From: Wallemia ichthyophaga EXF-994
Lineage: Eukaryota; Basidiomycota; Wallemiomycetes; Wallemiales; Wallemiaceae
DNA length: 64,000 nucleotides
Reading direction: 5' to 3'
Assembly: GCF_000400465.1 (NCBI RefSeq)
Contig: NW_008806276.1
Location: forward strand, 310,001-374,000
Shown piece by piece: positions 21,482-32,767 of the stretch. The position numbers and the translations under genes were made by a program. The notes below the pieces were generated by a model. That model was not told where the DNA came from. It searched no databases and saw nothing but the letters and a program-made list of their open reading frames with translations. How positions within the stretch are numbered: position 1 is the first letter of the stretch; each line of letters opens with the position of its first letter.

Positions 21482-22889
21482 TCAAGTGCTAGCTCTTTCA
21501 ATTTGACCGCCATGTAGAGTTATAAATTTGATTTCCAAATAAGCAGCCAAATCTGTCAATGGTTTGTAATACTTCAATGAAGACCATGGAAAGAGAAGAC
21601 CGTTCTCATTCGAAATGGCATCAAAGTCACTGGAAATAGTAAGAGGCCGCCTTTGACTATATGATTGATTAACTCACGATTCCATATCCTTTCTCAATTG
21701 AACGAAATATTTCGTTTCATCAGTAATAATACCATCAACTCCCCACTGATTGGCAGAGTTAACAAATCCCATATTCAATCTTTCACTCACTTTAGAAGCC
21801 TCGACCATTTCGGAACGATTATTGACAGTCCAAACCATTACACCTTTATGTGATTCTTTGCACTGTTTAAGAAATGCTTGACCGTCGCTACTGATTAATG
21901 AGCTAAATGACATACTCAAGACCTTGACATGATCCTTGAATTCGATGAGAAGATGTCTAAGCTGGAAAAATGACGCTTACGAAGAAGTGAGATCGAGCGA
22001 GTGATGTGCTCATACCAATATGAGCTAAGTGAGCATATGGAATAATGTTTTTTGCAGGCTCTATGAACTTTGGATGCCAGAGACCTAAGTTTGATGAATA
22101 AGTAAAAAAAAAGTGTAATCAAAACCAACCAAGTATAAGGCGTGGTGCTAATCTATTTTCGTAGTCGGTATACTTTGAGATGGATTTGTGCATGATACTA
22201 AATAATCTTTCCGGTGGATTGTTTGGTTTAATATCAATCTAAAACAGATATGAGTGATGCAATAATTGAGTGATAAACTCACGTTAAATTTGACATGATT
22301 GTTTTCGGGCTTCATGAGTAGCTCTAAGGCTTCATCGAATTTAGGAATTGGTTGAGCGGGTTGTTGGAGAGTACGTAAGTGTTCAATGTCACCAACGTAA
22401 GGTTTCGAAGGGATACTACCGGATCCATCAGTTAGACGATCTAATTCAGGATCATGAAACATAACAATGACATCGTCAGCACTACAAGAGTAGCGTTAAT
22501 TGAGGAGTTGAAAGGTATGAATGAAAAAATACCAAATGTGTACGTCTGTGAGATAGAACCTTGATAAATGAAGCTTCCAAGGTAAGAAATATGACGTACC
22601 ACTTTCGATTCCTTCGGATCCGTCTCTATAAAGGAATTGAAATTTATTACGTCCTTTGAATGATAAGATAGGTACTAACTTTATTGCACCTCTAAAAGCC
22701 GCCATTGTATTTTCAGGATATCCAGCACTAGCCTAAAGATAAAGCATTAAAGTGGATAGCGAAGCGTTTCGATAGACATTCCCCTCTATGACCGAAACTA
22801 GATGATATTAGCTCGAAGTTGATGACATATATAGCAACTAACCAGGATGGGAAATTGTCAATGTTATTGTGTTGTGAGATTGTATTCAT
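21482..22889 (-). CDS. Glycerophosphodiester phosphodiesterase family (PGC1-like)
   Basis: The product is 304 aa in eleven exons (22843-22889, 22782-22797, 22680-22732, 22600-22625, 22533-22545, 22283-22481, 22130-22238, 21981-22084, 21791-21922, 21678-21745, 21482-21629). GDPD enzymes cleave glycerophosphodiesters or, like yeast Pgc1, phosphatidylglycerol. Motifs join across introns: FGHRG with ASAGYPENT, GSEGIESDVHI, VMFHDPELDRLTDGSG, LGLWHPKFIEPAK and VMVWTVN. The catalytic HR, E-x-D and HD residues are all present. Exon 5 is 13 nt. Intron 2 (22733-22781) appears to be GA-AG. Intron 9 (21746-21790) is 45 nt, in frame and stop-free. No membrane segment is seen, so the exact substrate is uncertain. 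Confidence 0.85.
22733..22781 (-). other. Apparent GA-AG intron in the GDPD gene
   Basis: The 49-nt intron begins GAATGT and ends CTTTAG. It separates FGHRG from ASAGYPENT, which are contiguous in the GDPD family. No GT donor in the region keeps frame. A single T-to-A change from the ideal GTATGT donor would explain it. Confidence 0.65.
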
Positions 22890-22970
22890 TAAAAAATTTG
22901 TGCACGTTTGTTAGTGAGATGGGTGATCATGATCAGGCGACCATACGTCATTTTGAAATGAAAAATAAAA

Positions 22971-24757
22971 TTATATTTGTAGATTATCCTTTAATTTTTG
23001 TACATTAGCATATTGCTTTTTAGTATTCGAGTCATAATCGTTCATCTTGTCATTACTATTGTTGAACAAAATGACAGAGACAGTCGTATCATCAAAGAAT
23101 CGCCTTGAATGCGGTGGGGGTATAGATAATAAAGCAGAAACTTGATTTTCATGCGCACCACCTAAAGCATTTTTGATAAGTAGAGTTGATAAGTTTGATT
23201 CGTTGAATATGTACTGATTATCATTTGATTCATCGAAATTTGACGAGTTTCTTTCAGATGTGACATTTTGCAGAAGTTCGGATTTATCTAATATAGTCTT
23301 TCCGTGAATTCCACCTCTAACACCAGAACCATCTAGAGATTTTCCCACTAATGCGACAGCCTCCTCATTTGATAATCTATCCCAAAGACCATCGGTAGCT
23401 AAAATGAGGAACTGGGGTTTGCTTGAGAGATTCAATTTACGATGAGTAACTTCAGGCTCAGCGGTAACATATGGAGGAGTGAGTAAAGCCCTTGGTGGAG
23501 GTCTTATTGGATAAGAAGGAGGTAAGAGTGCGTTTGATAATTGAGATTGTAAAGGAGCAGACCATTTATAACGAGCATCACCGAAAGCTCTTGTTGGCTG
23601 TATTTAGAGTAAAAAGAATAAATTAAAAAATCGGTGGTTTAAGAAAGAAAAACTCACTTCTAAGCCACCTAAGACTCTACCACGTTGAACGACATAAGGA
23701 GATTCAACAGAAGGATGTTCAGATTGAATTCTTTAGAAATAAAGTCAGAGTAATATCACACCAAGCAAAGTGCAACTAACCTCTTGATTTCAGATTTAGA
23801 TTTAGCGGTTTGATCAACTGATAAAACATCAACAAACCATTTACCATTATCATAGTAACCAGCTATAGCTCTTGAATCACCGGTTACTGCAATATATAAA
23901 TCTTGACGAATTTCATCAATGTAAGCCATTAGAGCGCACGAACCGGACAAAGCAGAAAGTAAAGAATCATCAGGTTTGGACGGTGGAGAGGGAGTTTTAG
24001 GTAATTGATTTAATAAGCTTATAGGAGCTTGTAATAAAGAGTTATCCAAATTAATGAAAGCATTTTTCAAAGATTGCATGACAAGTTGAGGTTGAGAGTC
24101 TAAGTTAGTAGAATTGTTGTTAGATTTGAAGAGGTTGATAAATTGATGCCAATAAGAAGAGTTTGTAGGTGGAATGTTATTGAATAAAGATGATAAGTGA
24201 AGAGCAGTGGAAGGTACTAAGGATTTAGAGAGAAATTCTGAAGTTCTAAAACCAGAGTGACCATCAAAAACACAAAAGAAGAACAAGTCACCGGTTCTAT
24301 CAAGGTTAATGAGGTTATTGGAATCATATGGCTTAGAATCTCTTTCCAAAATGATTTCACAGTGCCTATCTTCAATGGGGTTGTTCGAAGATATGTGATT
24401 ATTGTAGTACTGATTAATTAAAGAAGGCTGACCAGATTTAACAATTTTAGTTGTAGATTCATTTGATTTGAGTAGAGTAGAAATATCCGAAGAAGAAAGC
24501 TTATTAACAGTTTTAATAGACTTAATACCATCCTTAGACTTGATCGGAATAGTGAAACTATCTGTACTGCTAATGAAAGGTTGATTGCTGAAATGATTAT
24601 ACAGACCATACAAGCCAAAGCTAGCAGAAGAGAAGAGTAGAATATCTATGATTCTATTCCTTGGCTTCGTTGGATTCGTTGGCTTATTCGAAATACATCT
24701 CTTCAAGAACTTCAATTGTTTGGATTGATTCGTTGAAACTCGCCGTATCAAAAACAT
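22971..24757 (-). CDS. PTC5: Mitochondrial PP2C phosphatase, PTC5-like
   Basis: The product is 558 aa in three exons (23781-24757, 23658-23730, 22971-23597). PP2C enzymes of this type dephosphorylate pyruvate dehydrogenase E1-alpha in mitochondria. The N-terminus is basic and amphipathic (MFLIRRVSTNQSKQLKFLK), followed by a possible membrane segment (IIDILLFSSASFGLYGLYNH). PP2C metal-site motifs are present: FFCVFDGHSG, SGSCALMAYID, VTGDSRAIAGY, LEPTRAFGDARYKW and LATDGLWDRLSNEEAV. Length matches yeast PTC5 (572 aa). The PTC5 rather than PTC6 assignment rests on length and targeting, so the specific substrate is an inference. Confidence 0.85.
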
Positions 24758-24781
24758 GGGCGTTAAGAAGAGGAAATTGAA

Positions 24782-25973
24782 TTAGTTTACATTATAAATA
24801 ATTTTATTCAAATTTAATTTAAATTTTTTAAGCTGGTTGGATAATTCTAACCAATCAGTTTGATTAAATTTAAACTTGACAGACTCATTTACTTTGAATT
24901 GCTTTGTTGACTGATTCAATCTGCCTAAAGTCAACCCAGATTTTATAAGTTGAATTAGTATCATCTCTATATTGGATTCTTCTACTTGAATAACACGCGC
25001 TAAGTCTTTGTAATTGATAGATTTCCCAATGAAATTTGAGCAATAGTTGTTCAATTGAAGTAATCTGAATTTATCCAACAAAATTGATTTGTTGACATTG
25101 TTTAATTGATTGATTGATTGAATATATTGATTGAAATCCAAGTTGATAAAGCTTTGCAATAAATTGAATTCTGTTGACTTGTTGATATTGATTATCCCAT
25201 TCAAGTTTACTAATTGATCAAATGAGTAATTGTTTATTGATTCTAATGAGTTCAATATGATGGATTTTGCGATCTTTTCATTGCTTTCATCAATTTCAAT
25301 GGCTATCTGTTGGTATTTTATCATTCTATGGATATTACCTATGCTGTTGAAGTGATTGATAATGTCTACCAAGAATGATTTCTTAGCTTCGACACCTAAA
25401 TCACTTAGCCAAGCAACCAACTCATCATCTTCCTTGATAATGAAATTTTGATCCTTATCTAGAATAAACTTGTATAACTCAATTTTAACATTATCTGTAT
25501 TTCTCAGATTGTTGAGCAGATTGTTGATTGTTTTGAACTTTAAAGATGCTTCAATTGAGTTGTTAATCAAAACTAAATCCACCAAGGTATGATATCTTTT
25601 ACTATAATCCTCACTGAAAACTTGAAGTATCAAAAAACCAATCAAGTTGTAGAATCCTTCAATTTCTATAATCAACCAGTTAGCAAATAGACGCCCATAG
25701 AATGCCGACTCTAACCTGACCAACTTCCACCACCCAAAGCTGTCATATCACTCAATAATTTATCAATGATAGTCTTCTTGTTAGAATCATTTAAATCGAC
25801 CAGCTTTGATTGATATTCATCTAAATAGCTCATCTTCTCATTCTCACTTTTACTCCTTGATAAATATCCAACTACTTCGTGTATCTTTTGATTTATCAGG
25901 ATGAAATTAAGCTTGATACACTAAGACTCACATGCTCGTCAAAAGTTGTATCTGTTGCAAAGTTATTGTTCAT
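24782..25973 (-). CDS. Translation initiation factor eIF3 subunit M
   Basis: The product is 364 aa in three exons (25932-25973, 25716-25884, 24782-25665). eIF3m is a PCI-domain subunit of eIF3, the scaffold that recruits mRNA and tRNA to the 40S subunit. An N-terminal helical part (RYHTLVDLVLINNS, LSDLGVEAKKSFLVDIINHF) leads into a PCI/winged-helix region (LLDKFRLLQLNNYCSN, INYKDLARVIQVEESNIEM, KSGLTLGRLNQ). It ends with a typical SNQLKKFKLNLNKI helix. The first two exons were placed by frame and splice signals. It is AT-rich and biased towards Asn and Ile compared with its neighbours. The 24-bp gap to the PTC5 start is very tight. Confidence 0.8.
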
Positions 25974-26451
25974 TTTGATTGAATTTTAAAACTCTGTATC
26001 TCTGACATTCTATCAAGCGCATCCCTAACCCTAATCAAATTTTCACTGACTATAAAAATACTCAATTCTCTCACCGTTTCTTTAACTAAACCATAAACCA
26101 CTTCAAATTTGCCTTGGGTATGTCGTTGGGTTGGCGTCCGACTCATCTGTAGCAGGATGGATATGGTGTACCCATAACTTTGAGGTGGTATAGTTAAATA
26201 CAGTTGTCCTCCACGCTCAATTAAGTCCTAGTACTTTCTTGAGCACTAACCGGGCCGCATATTTCTCGATTGTAACGATTATTTATTTTATTTTAACGTA
26301 GAAGCGTCTGCTTTGTGTTTGTGCTGCCGTTGATTTCTTTCATCTACATCTCTATGATTAAATGTAATTTTAATTTTTATAGGTCAATGATCGATCCCTT
26401 CGAATAACTTTCCTCGTCACCAACCAACCAAAACCATCTCGTTTGTTCATT
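25974..26451. promoter_or_regulatory. Divergent intergenic region, eIF3m / cytochrome b5
   Basis: This 478-bp gap between two divergent starts must hold both promoters. It is AT-rich near 26281-26400. I recognise no specific site, tRNA or small RNA. Confidence 0.5.
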
Positions 26452-27065
26452 ATGTCTGATACAAACCAAAAGACATTCACGATTGATGATTTAAAGTCTC
26501 ATCAATCAGCAGATAACATGTGGCTTTTGATTAATGGAAAAGGTCGGTGACCCACCTTTCCAGCAACTCGCTTCTAACACGCTTTAATAGTCTACGATTG
26601 TACAAAGTTCCTCGACGATGTTGGTCGACTTGTTAATATTCACATGCTTAGCCACTTACTCTCCTAAAGCACCCAGGTGGTGATGAAGTTATCATCTCTG
26701 AAGGCGGTAAAGACGCTACAGAAGCTTTCGATGATATTGTTAGTTTCATTTTTCTGTATTACTCTTTTTGACCTTTACAGGGCCACTCGGACGAAGCTAG
26801 ATCTCAATTAGACAAGCTTTACATTGGTGACTTTGATGGCGTGAGTTTCTTCATCGTCTTCTTCTCTCCTAATTCTTTTATAGCCTTCAAAATCGTCTTC
26901 TTCTTCCACAAAGACTGGCTCTAAATCATCAGATACGAGAGCTTCTTTGTGAGTTTTCATCCTGCTTTGTCTTACCCTACTAACATCTGCAGAATCAACA
27001 ACCTGCTATTCCCATTGGTCGCTATCGCTGCTTATCTCGTTTGGCGCATCTACTTTGCAAAGTAA
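26452..27065 (+). CDS. CYB5: Cytochrome b5, ER tail-anchored
   Basis: The product is 128 aa in six exons (26452-26542, 26591-26619, 26670-26738, 26781-26840, 26884-26948, 26993-27065), a high intron density for so small a gene. Cytochrome b5 donates electrons to desaturases, P450s and sterol enzymes on the ER. The heme site reads DDHPGGDEVI with the second ligand in GHSDEA. WLLINGKVYDCTKF is the typical core strand. A Ser/Lys-rich linker and a C-terminal membrane anchor (LLFPLVAIAAYLVWRIYF) follow. All introns are 42-50 nt with clean GT-AG ends. It is convergent with the peroxidase gene, 42 bp between stops. Confidence 0.94.
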
Positions 27066-27107
27066 TTTATTTTCATAGATTTTCTCAATTACAATACCAA
27101 TCAATAT

Positions 27108-28321
27108 TTACTTATCTTTCTCCGCTTCAACTTCATCTGATGTCTTGAAGAACACTGGTGGTGAGTGTTCAAATTGCTTGAGTGGTACACCCAGCTCAAT
27201 AAGTTTAGCAAATGCTCTTGAAAAGTCTTTGAAGAAGACATCCTCATCCTCTGCGTACTTTTCTACGTATGGTCTGTACTTATCACTTGTTCTAAGTGCA
27301 TAATCTGTTGGTAGCATCATTAAGCTCTTAGTTTCTTGATCTTCATATTGCTTTGGTCCATCCCACTTTTTTTCCTTCCACTCTGACTCCATCAACAGTT
27401 TGTAGAATTGATTTGAGAAGGTGATAGGACTGAATGTCCATGGTCCTTCAAATCCACTACGATCTCTGTGTGTTCTACCAACTGCATGTGCTCCAATTAA
27501 ACATACCGTCTCGCCATCATCAAAACCTAATCTATCGAATATGTTTTGAACGTGTTTTTCATCCTTAGCTCCATCTGGCAATCTGTTCGTGATTGCCTCA
27601 CGTTCATCTATACCATCGATACGACCTGGACGCCAAGCAACCTGTTCCTGATAAGTCAAGCTTGTGAAATTTCTCAAATAATCTTACCTTTGGACCACCC
27701 ATCTCCTGCAGTCCAACTACACCAGCGAGTGTCCAAAGATCGCCATATGAAATCCATGGAAACTGTGGCTTTACTCTGTTGTTGAGGAGGTCTATTCCTG
27801 TTAAGTCGTGTACTATGACCTGCTTTGCACTCACCTCTTCCGACTTCTAATCCTGCGTTAGCACCATCTTCAGCTTCAGCTTTGAAACGCATCGTCGCCT
27901 TGTTTGATCCACCTGGGTTCGCCTTGTCGTGCTTACTGAATGTTCCACTCGCGTGCCACGCTAATCTCAAAAGGACCGGCGCGAAAGTCCCATCGTCATA
28001 GTTTTCATTCTCCAGAACATCAACAATAGCGTTATAAACCTTTTGGTAATCCCTTGAGCCAGAATCAACAGGCAACTTCTCCTCAATCTTAGCCACTGCC
28101 TGATTACGAGTACCCTCGTAGTTGTTGAGATTATTAAAGAAATACAGTCCTAATCCTGTAAGTAAAGCACCACCCGCAAAGATTGCTCCTCTGCCACTGC
28201 CACCGCCACTTTCACCACCTTGAGATGAGTATGACCTCATCACTGGCTGACAAATCACAGCTTTCCTATTGGATGCAGCCCTAGCGACATTCTTGTTGAT
28301 TCTGCTGACGTTTCTTAACAT
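27108..28321 (-). CDS. CCP1: Mitochondrial cytochrome c peroxidase
   Basis: The product is 376 aa in three exons (27835-28321, 27688-27797, 27108-27641). CCP1 reduces hydrogen peroxide with electrons from cytochrome c in the intermembrane space. Class I heme peroxidase motifs are complete: the distal site [12 protein letters not shown] (Arg, Trp and His), [22 protein letters not shown] and the proximal site [13 protein letters not shown] bipartite N-terminus shows a basic presequence followed by a hydrophobic segment ([16 protein letters not shown]), as used for sorting to the intermembrane space. Length compares with 361 aa for yeast CCP1. Intron 1 is only 37 nt. Confidence 0.94.
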
Positions 28322-28449
28322 ATTTGAGCTCTTTATTGTAAATATTCAACGTCTATTCCGCAATAAGTATTTCCACGGATGATGGTTTAGGAGTAAGCGC
28401 TATCAATATTTTGGCGGTAGAAGAGGCTTATTCATCGCAAAATTACAAA

Positions 28450-30521
28450 TCACTTGCCAAAATTAAAGCTAAAGCCTCCTGCTTGTGCTTGTGGTGGCTG
28501 GCTCAATGATGATGCTGGTTTATCGTTCTCAGCTGAGGATGCACCAAAATTGAAGGATGGCAATGTGGTTTTTGTATCCTTTTTATCATCATTACTTGTA
28601 GATTTACTTGTTTGACTTATGCTCTTATCAGCGCATGTCATTTGATCACCGAAGTTGAAGGATACCGGTCCGGGCTGGCCACTTGCTCTAGCTTTACGAT
28701 CCTCCTTCTGCTTTTCCTGCTTTTTCGCTTCTTCTTTTTGCTTCAATCCTTCTTCCTCTCTACGCTGAGTCTCGTCCTTTTTCATTTGTTCCATTTTAGC
28801 AGCCTCGTCTCTCTTCACCTCGCTTTCCTGATTTGCTGCTTTCATTTTGCGTATACTAGTCAACATATCTGCCTCCCTCTCCTTGTCTTTCCGTTGAGTG
28901 GACTTTGATAAATTTAATTCTGAATTGTTTTTTCTGTTTAAACGCAATCTACTGTTAGCCTGTTGCTTTCCATCACTTGAGTTAGGGGGTGAAGATGTAA
29001 CAGACGACACGGAGGGCGTAACCAATGATCTATTCGAAACCTGCCTTTTAATTGGAGTTCTTCTAGTATAATACACACCAGATGACTTTCGAGATACTTG
29101 CGGTTGATAACTCTCTGACAACTGCGACATGTTCTCATCATGCGCGTCCTTATTATCTATAGATATCAACTCATCTTCATCTGGCTGCCAAGCGAGCTCA
29201 TATCTATTTAGAGCATCCTGGTATTCATCATCTGTGATCCATCTCTCAACAAATACTCTCAACTTTACGTTGCGATCTGGATGCTGGGAATCTTTAGGCA
29301 TATTGTATTTGGATCTCCACTCCTTCACCACGGTAAGACGCTTTTTGACTCCATCATCGTACTTGTATGTCGTTCCAGTGAGATCAGTCCATTCATCGCT
29401 GTTTTTTGGAAGCTTCTTCGACCTTGTGTTTACACTGACGATATCTGAAGAGTCGTCAAGGCTACGTTTACGTCCTCTAATATCATTTTGAGGCGATGCA
29501 GATCTCCTCAAAGATTCATTTTCGTATGAACCTTCACTCATTGGAGTGTTTGATGCATCTGTAGATAAAGAAGTAGCTCGCCGACGTTTGTGTCTGTCTT
29601 CAAAGCTTATTAAATCGCTTTCATCTCTCTGAGAGAACTCGTCCATCGATCTTTTGCGCGTAAGATTAGGGTAAGTTGTGTACTGTACGTGTTTTAGATC
29701 GACAATCTTTTATTTGAGAATCACTTACATCATCGACATTCATTGAAATCTCGCTTCGCTCATCTTCCAAGTTACTTTCTTCGTTCACATCTGGGAAATC
29801 GACGTTGCGCGTTAATGGATACCTTAATGAATGTAAATCCCTTGCAATTGAAGATGTTGATAGTCTGTTTGAGGGCGATGAAGGTATGTATTCAAATTTT
29901 GGTGGCTCGTAAAAGCTAAGAAGTATTGTCAGTGAAGTTGTATTCAAAAGCTATACTAACGAGCTATTTGACGAAACTTGTGGATCATAACCACCTGGTA
30001 GCGTGGATGAAGAGTCTACATCATTAAAATGATCTGAAGAATTTGGTTGCGCTGTGACATTGTTATTATCGCCTTGAATAAAACGCATTACTCACGACAC
30101 CACCCTGTTGATTTTCCTAACATCCTCCACTTTGAAGATTCCTCTAGATCAAATTGGCGCTTACGTTCCTCTTCTGCTTGAATTTCTAGAATGCGTTTTC
30201 GACGTGTATCGTTTGCGGCTGACAAGGCTAACTTGAATGATCTTTTATCGCTATCAGGAATGCCATGTCTTCGCCGCTGTTCACTAAACAACGATTAGAG
30301 GAAGTGATGGATAAAATCATCACTAACATCCTATAAGCACGCTCTCTAGAGAATATCACTAGCTTAGAATATAACCTCGACGCCCAATACAGTAATAGTA
30401 ATATCGCAGCAATGTGTAACCACCACGGCAAACACTGATGAAATCGTTTCAAAGCGCTTAGATTCTTATTGTACGATCTAGTTAAATCAATTTGCGTGTA
30501 GTTTTCATCATTATTTGACAT
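28450..30521 (-). CDS. Membrane-anchored FG-repeat protein, putative nucleoporin
   Basis: The product is 630 aa in five exons (30328-30521, 30096-30283, 29961-30051, 29729-29915, 28450-29682). One transmembrane helix lies near residues 33-48 (WLHIAAILLLLYWAS), followed by RRRHGIPDSDKRSF, a charged helix, Ser-rich linkers and a basic patch RHKRRR. A conserved-looking block has LTVVKEWRSKYNMPKDS and VFVERWITDDEYQ. A Lys/Glu coiled coil precedes a tail with three SFNFG repeats, the last ending at the C-terminus. Single N-terminal anchor plus C-terminal FG repeats recalls vertebrate POM121; I infer a nuclear-pore membrane protein. I know no certain family name, and the FG repeats are few. An in-frame extension upstream of 30521 starts only with TTG. 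Confidence 0.6.
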
Positions 30522-30620
30522 GTCAATCCTCACGGTCGCGATGCAAGTTAAATCAGCACATCCAACAAGCAATTTATAAATTTTAGAAGCAACGAGCCTC
30601 GTTGATATAGATTTCAATTA

Positions 30621-32717
30621 ATGTCCATTTCATTGGAGAACGAAGGCTACCACGGCGATAAAGATCTCGTTGATATCCCTGAAAGTGGTGAACCCATATA
30701 CGACGAGTGAGCAGCTGAATTTCGAATATTTATTCTCTTACAGCTCAGGCCACTTGATGGTGATACTCAGTTTGCTCGCACGCTGCACAGAATCTGGCAA
30801 GAAAAGGGCGATTTCAGTCAGGTTAGCTCAAAGAGCTTGTTACAGGATCAATTAAACGAATTAAACGACGTTGACAAGCAATCAGAGCCAGAAGATGACA
30901 CACGAAATGACGAATCGTTATCAGTCGATGATGTACTCAAATTGAAGCATTCAGTTCTCACTAATCTTGAGTAAATTAGATCTTAGTCTAAAAGCATTTA
31001 CTAAAAGCTTCTCAGTGACGCTAAAAATGAGTTGGCAGTTGCTCTGGATGTCGTCAACTTGCTGCTTTCAAATACTCCCAGGCACGAGAATACTGAAATC
31101 CAGCTACCTATTCCTAAACATTCTCTCGGAACTGCTGCGATTAATGCTAGCGAACTAACACCATTACAAGCCCTAAAAAAGTCGAAGATTGCTATAACTA
31201 CTAAGAATGAATCATTGCAATCGGCTGCCAACATATTCGATAGAGCATCAGAGCAAACCGAGCAAACCAATGCCCAAAATGCTCAATTCTGGGATGACTG
31301 TCTGCTTTTACGTGACAGAAATTGGACATTGATACCGTCAAATGCAAAGTCAGAGTCGACAACTGACTTGGAAAAGGCAGCTAAAGACCTCAAAGTACTG
31401 TATTTTGTCGATGAAGGTACGTGCTGGACTAAGTTTGCTAATAATTAGCTTACAGGAACAGCCTCTAATGAAATAAAGCATGATTCAATAGCTTCTCTTG
31501 ACATTAAAATTTCTCAATCAAACGATTTCAATTTGAGCATACCAAAAAGGCGTAATAGGCGTCTTAAGCTATCCATAAGAAGTGGTAATCATATTGAAAC
31601 ATCATCAGCATTTCGCTCAAATGTTGAAATGAGAAACACGTCGGATAATGTGAATGAAAGGATAGATTCGCTGCTTCGAACTTTAGACTATGCACAGAGC
31701 TCATCTTTTGAGGAAGATTTGTTTGCATCTGTAAGTATACTACTCATTCGACAATGTTTGTTGACTTTTGCAGTTACTAAATGAAGCAAATCAAATACCT
31801 ATTGTCATTACATCTTCAGCAGAGATGATAGTTATCGAGCTTGATACAAGTAGCCAGCTTGTACTGGAGTTGGTGAGTGTGCTTTAAAAATATGAACGCA
31901 GCTAATATATGACAGGTTAACGGAGATGATTACATAGAGGAAGGTGAAGAAATATCATCAAAGTGCGACGGCTTGCTGCTTGGGGTCAAACTGTTACAAA
32001 TCAGATCTTATAAGAATATATCAGCTAACAATAATCAAGTACTGAAACCAATACTTGATCTACTACACTATGAAGCTTTCACTGAAAGCATAAAGGGGCT
32101 GCTAGGTCGTATCACCGATCTCTTATGCTATGTGGAGGTGAAAGAGGCTAGTTACCATGTACAGAAGACGTATACTCGTGAAGTTTTGGACATCTTCCTC
32201 AATAATAACAAACCTCAAACCATCGGAAGCCAAGGTCGTATAAGCTTCGGAAAACAGTAAGTGCTATCATCATTTTGAACTCTGCGTCTCACAATGATAG
32301 TAAAACTACAATCATCAGTCTCAATTCACCTCATACTGTGCTTGTACAACTTGCAAAGGGTTTACAGCGAACAACAATCACACAGTTAAGGACTTTGATC
32401 TACTCGGATGCGCTTACGGTGATATTGGAGGCATTACGCGAACTATGCTCTAATTTAAGTAATTGTAGTGATTGGTGGGTGGACGATATAGAGAGATGCG
32501 TAATTAGGAAGAGATTATGCGACTACATGTAAGTCCAAGAGGAAAAAAAGCTAGCTACTTACGCCCAATCAGCTCTATTCATCCTATGATAACAGATGTT
32601 GGATGTGACATCAGTTTTCGTACAAACAGTCAATACATGAGTAATTTCACTGTAGACTATAGAGCACTTGGTAATAATAAAGAACTAAAAGATTGGCTTG
32701 TACGGCACATTATTTAA
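30621..32717 (+). CDS. MED17: Mediator head subunit MED17 (SRB4)
   Basis: The product is 598 aa in eight exons (30621-30706, 30749-30970, 31016-31416, 31456-31730, 31774-31872, 31916-32256, 32301-32528, 32573-32717). MED17 is the scaffold of the Mediator head, which contacts RNA polymerase II. Family features are the FARTLHRIWQEKGDF segment near the N-terminus and the diagnostic FWDDCLLLRDRNWTLIPS, followed by LKVLYFVDEG. The C-terminal half contains a helical block (LGRITDLLCYVEVKEASY). Exon 2 uses the downstream of two acceptors 5 nt apart (30743 or 30748); the upstream one breaks the frame. It is divergent from the FG-repeat gene with 99 bp between starts. Confidence 0.88.
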
Positions 32718-32767
32718 TTATTCGTTGAATGAAAAACCTTTGACCGAAACCGTGAAGACGTGATAAA

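Noticed and set aside
21482-22889. Calling the GDPD gene a pseudogene because of the GA donor
   Set aside because: All catalytic motifs and ten other exon boundaries are intact, so a non-canonical or polymorphic donor is at least as likely.
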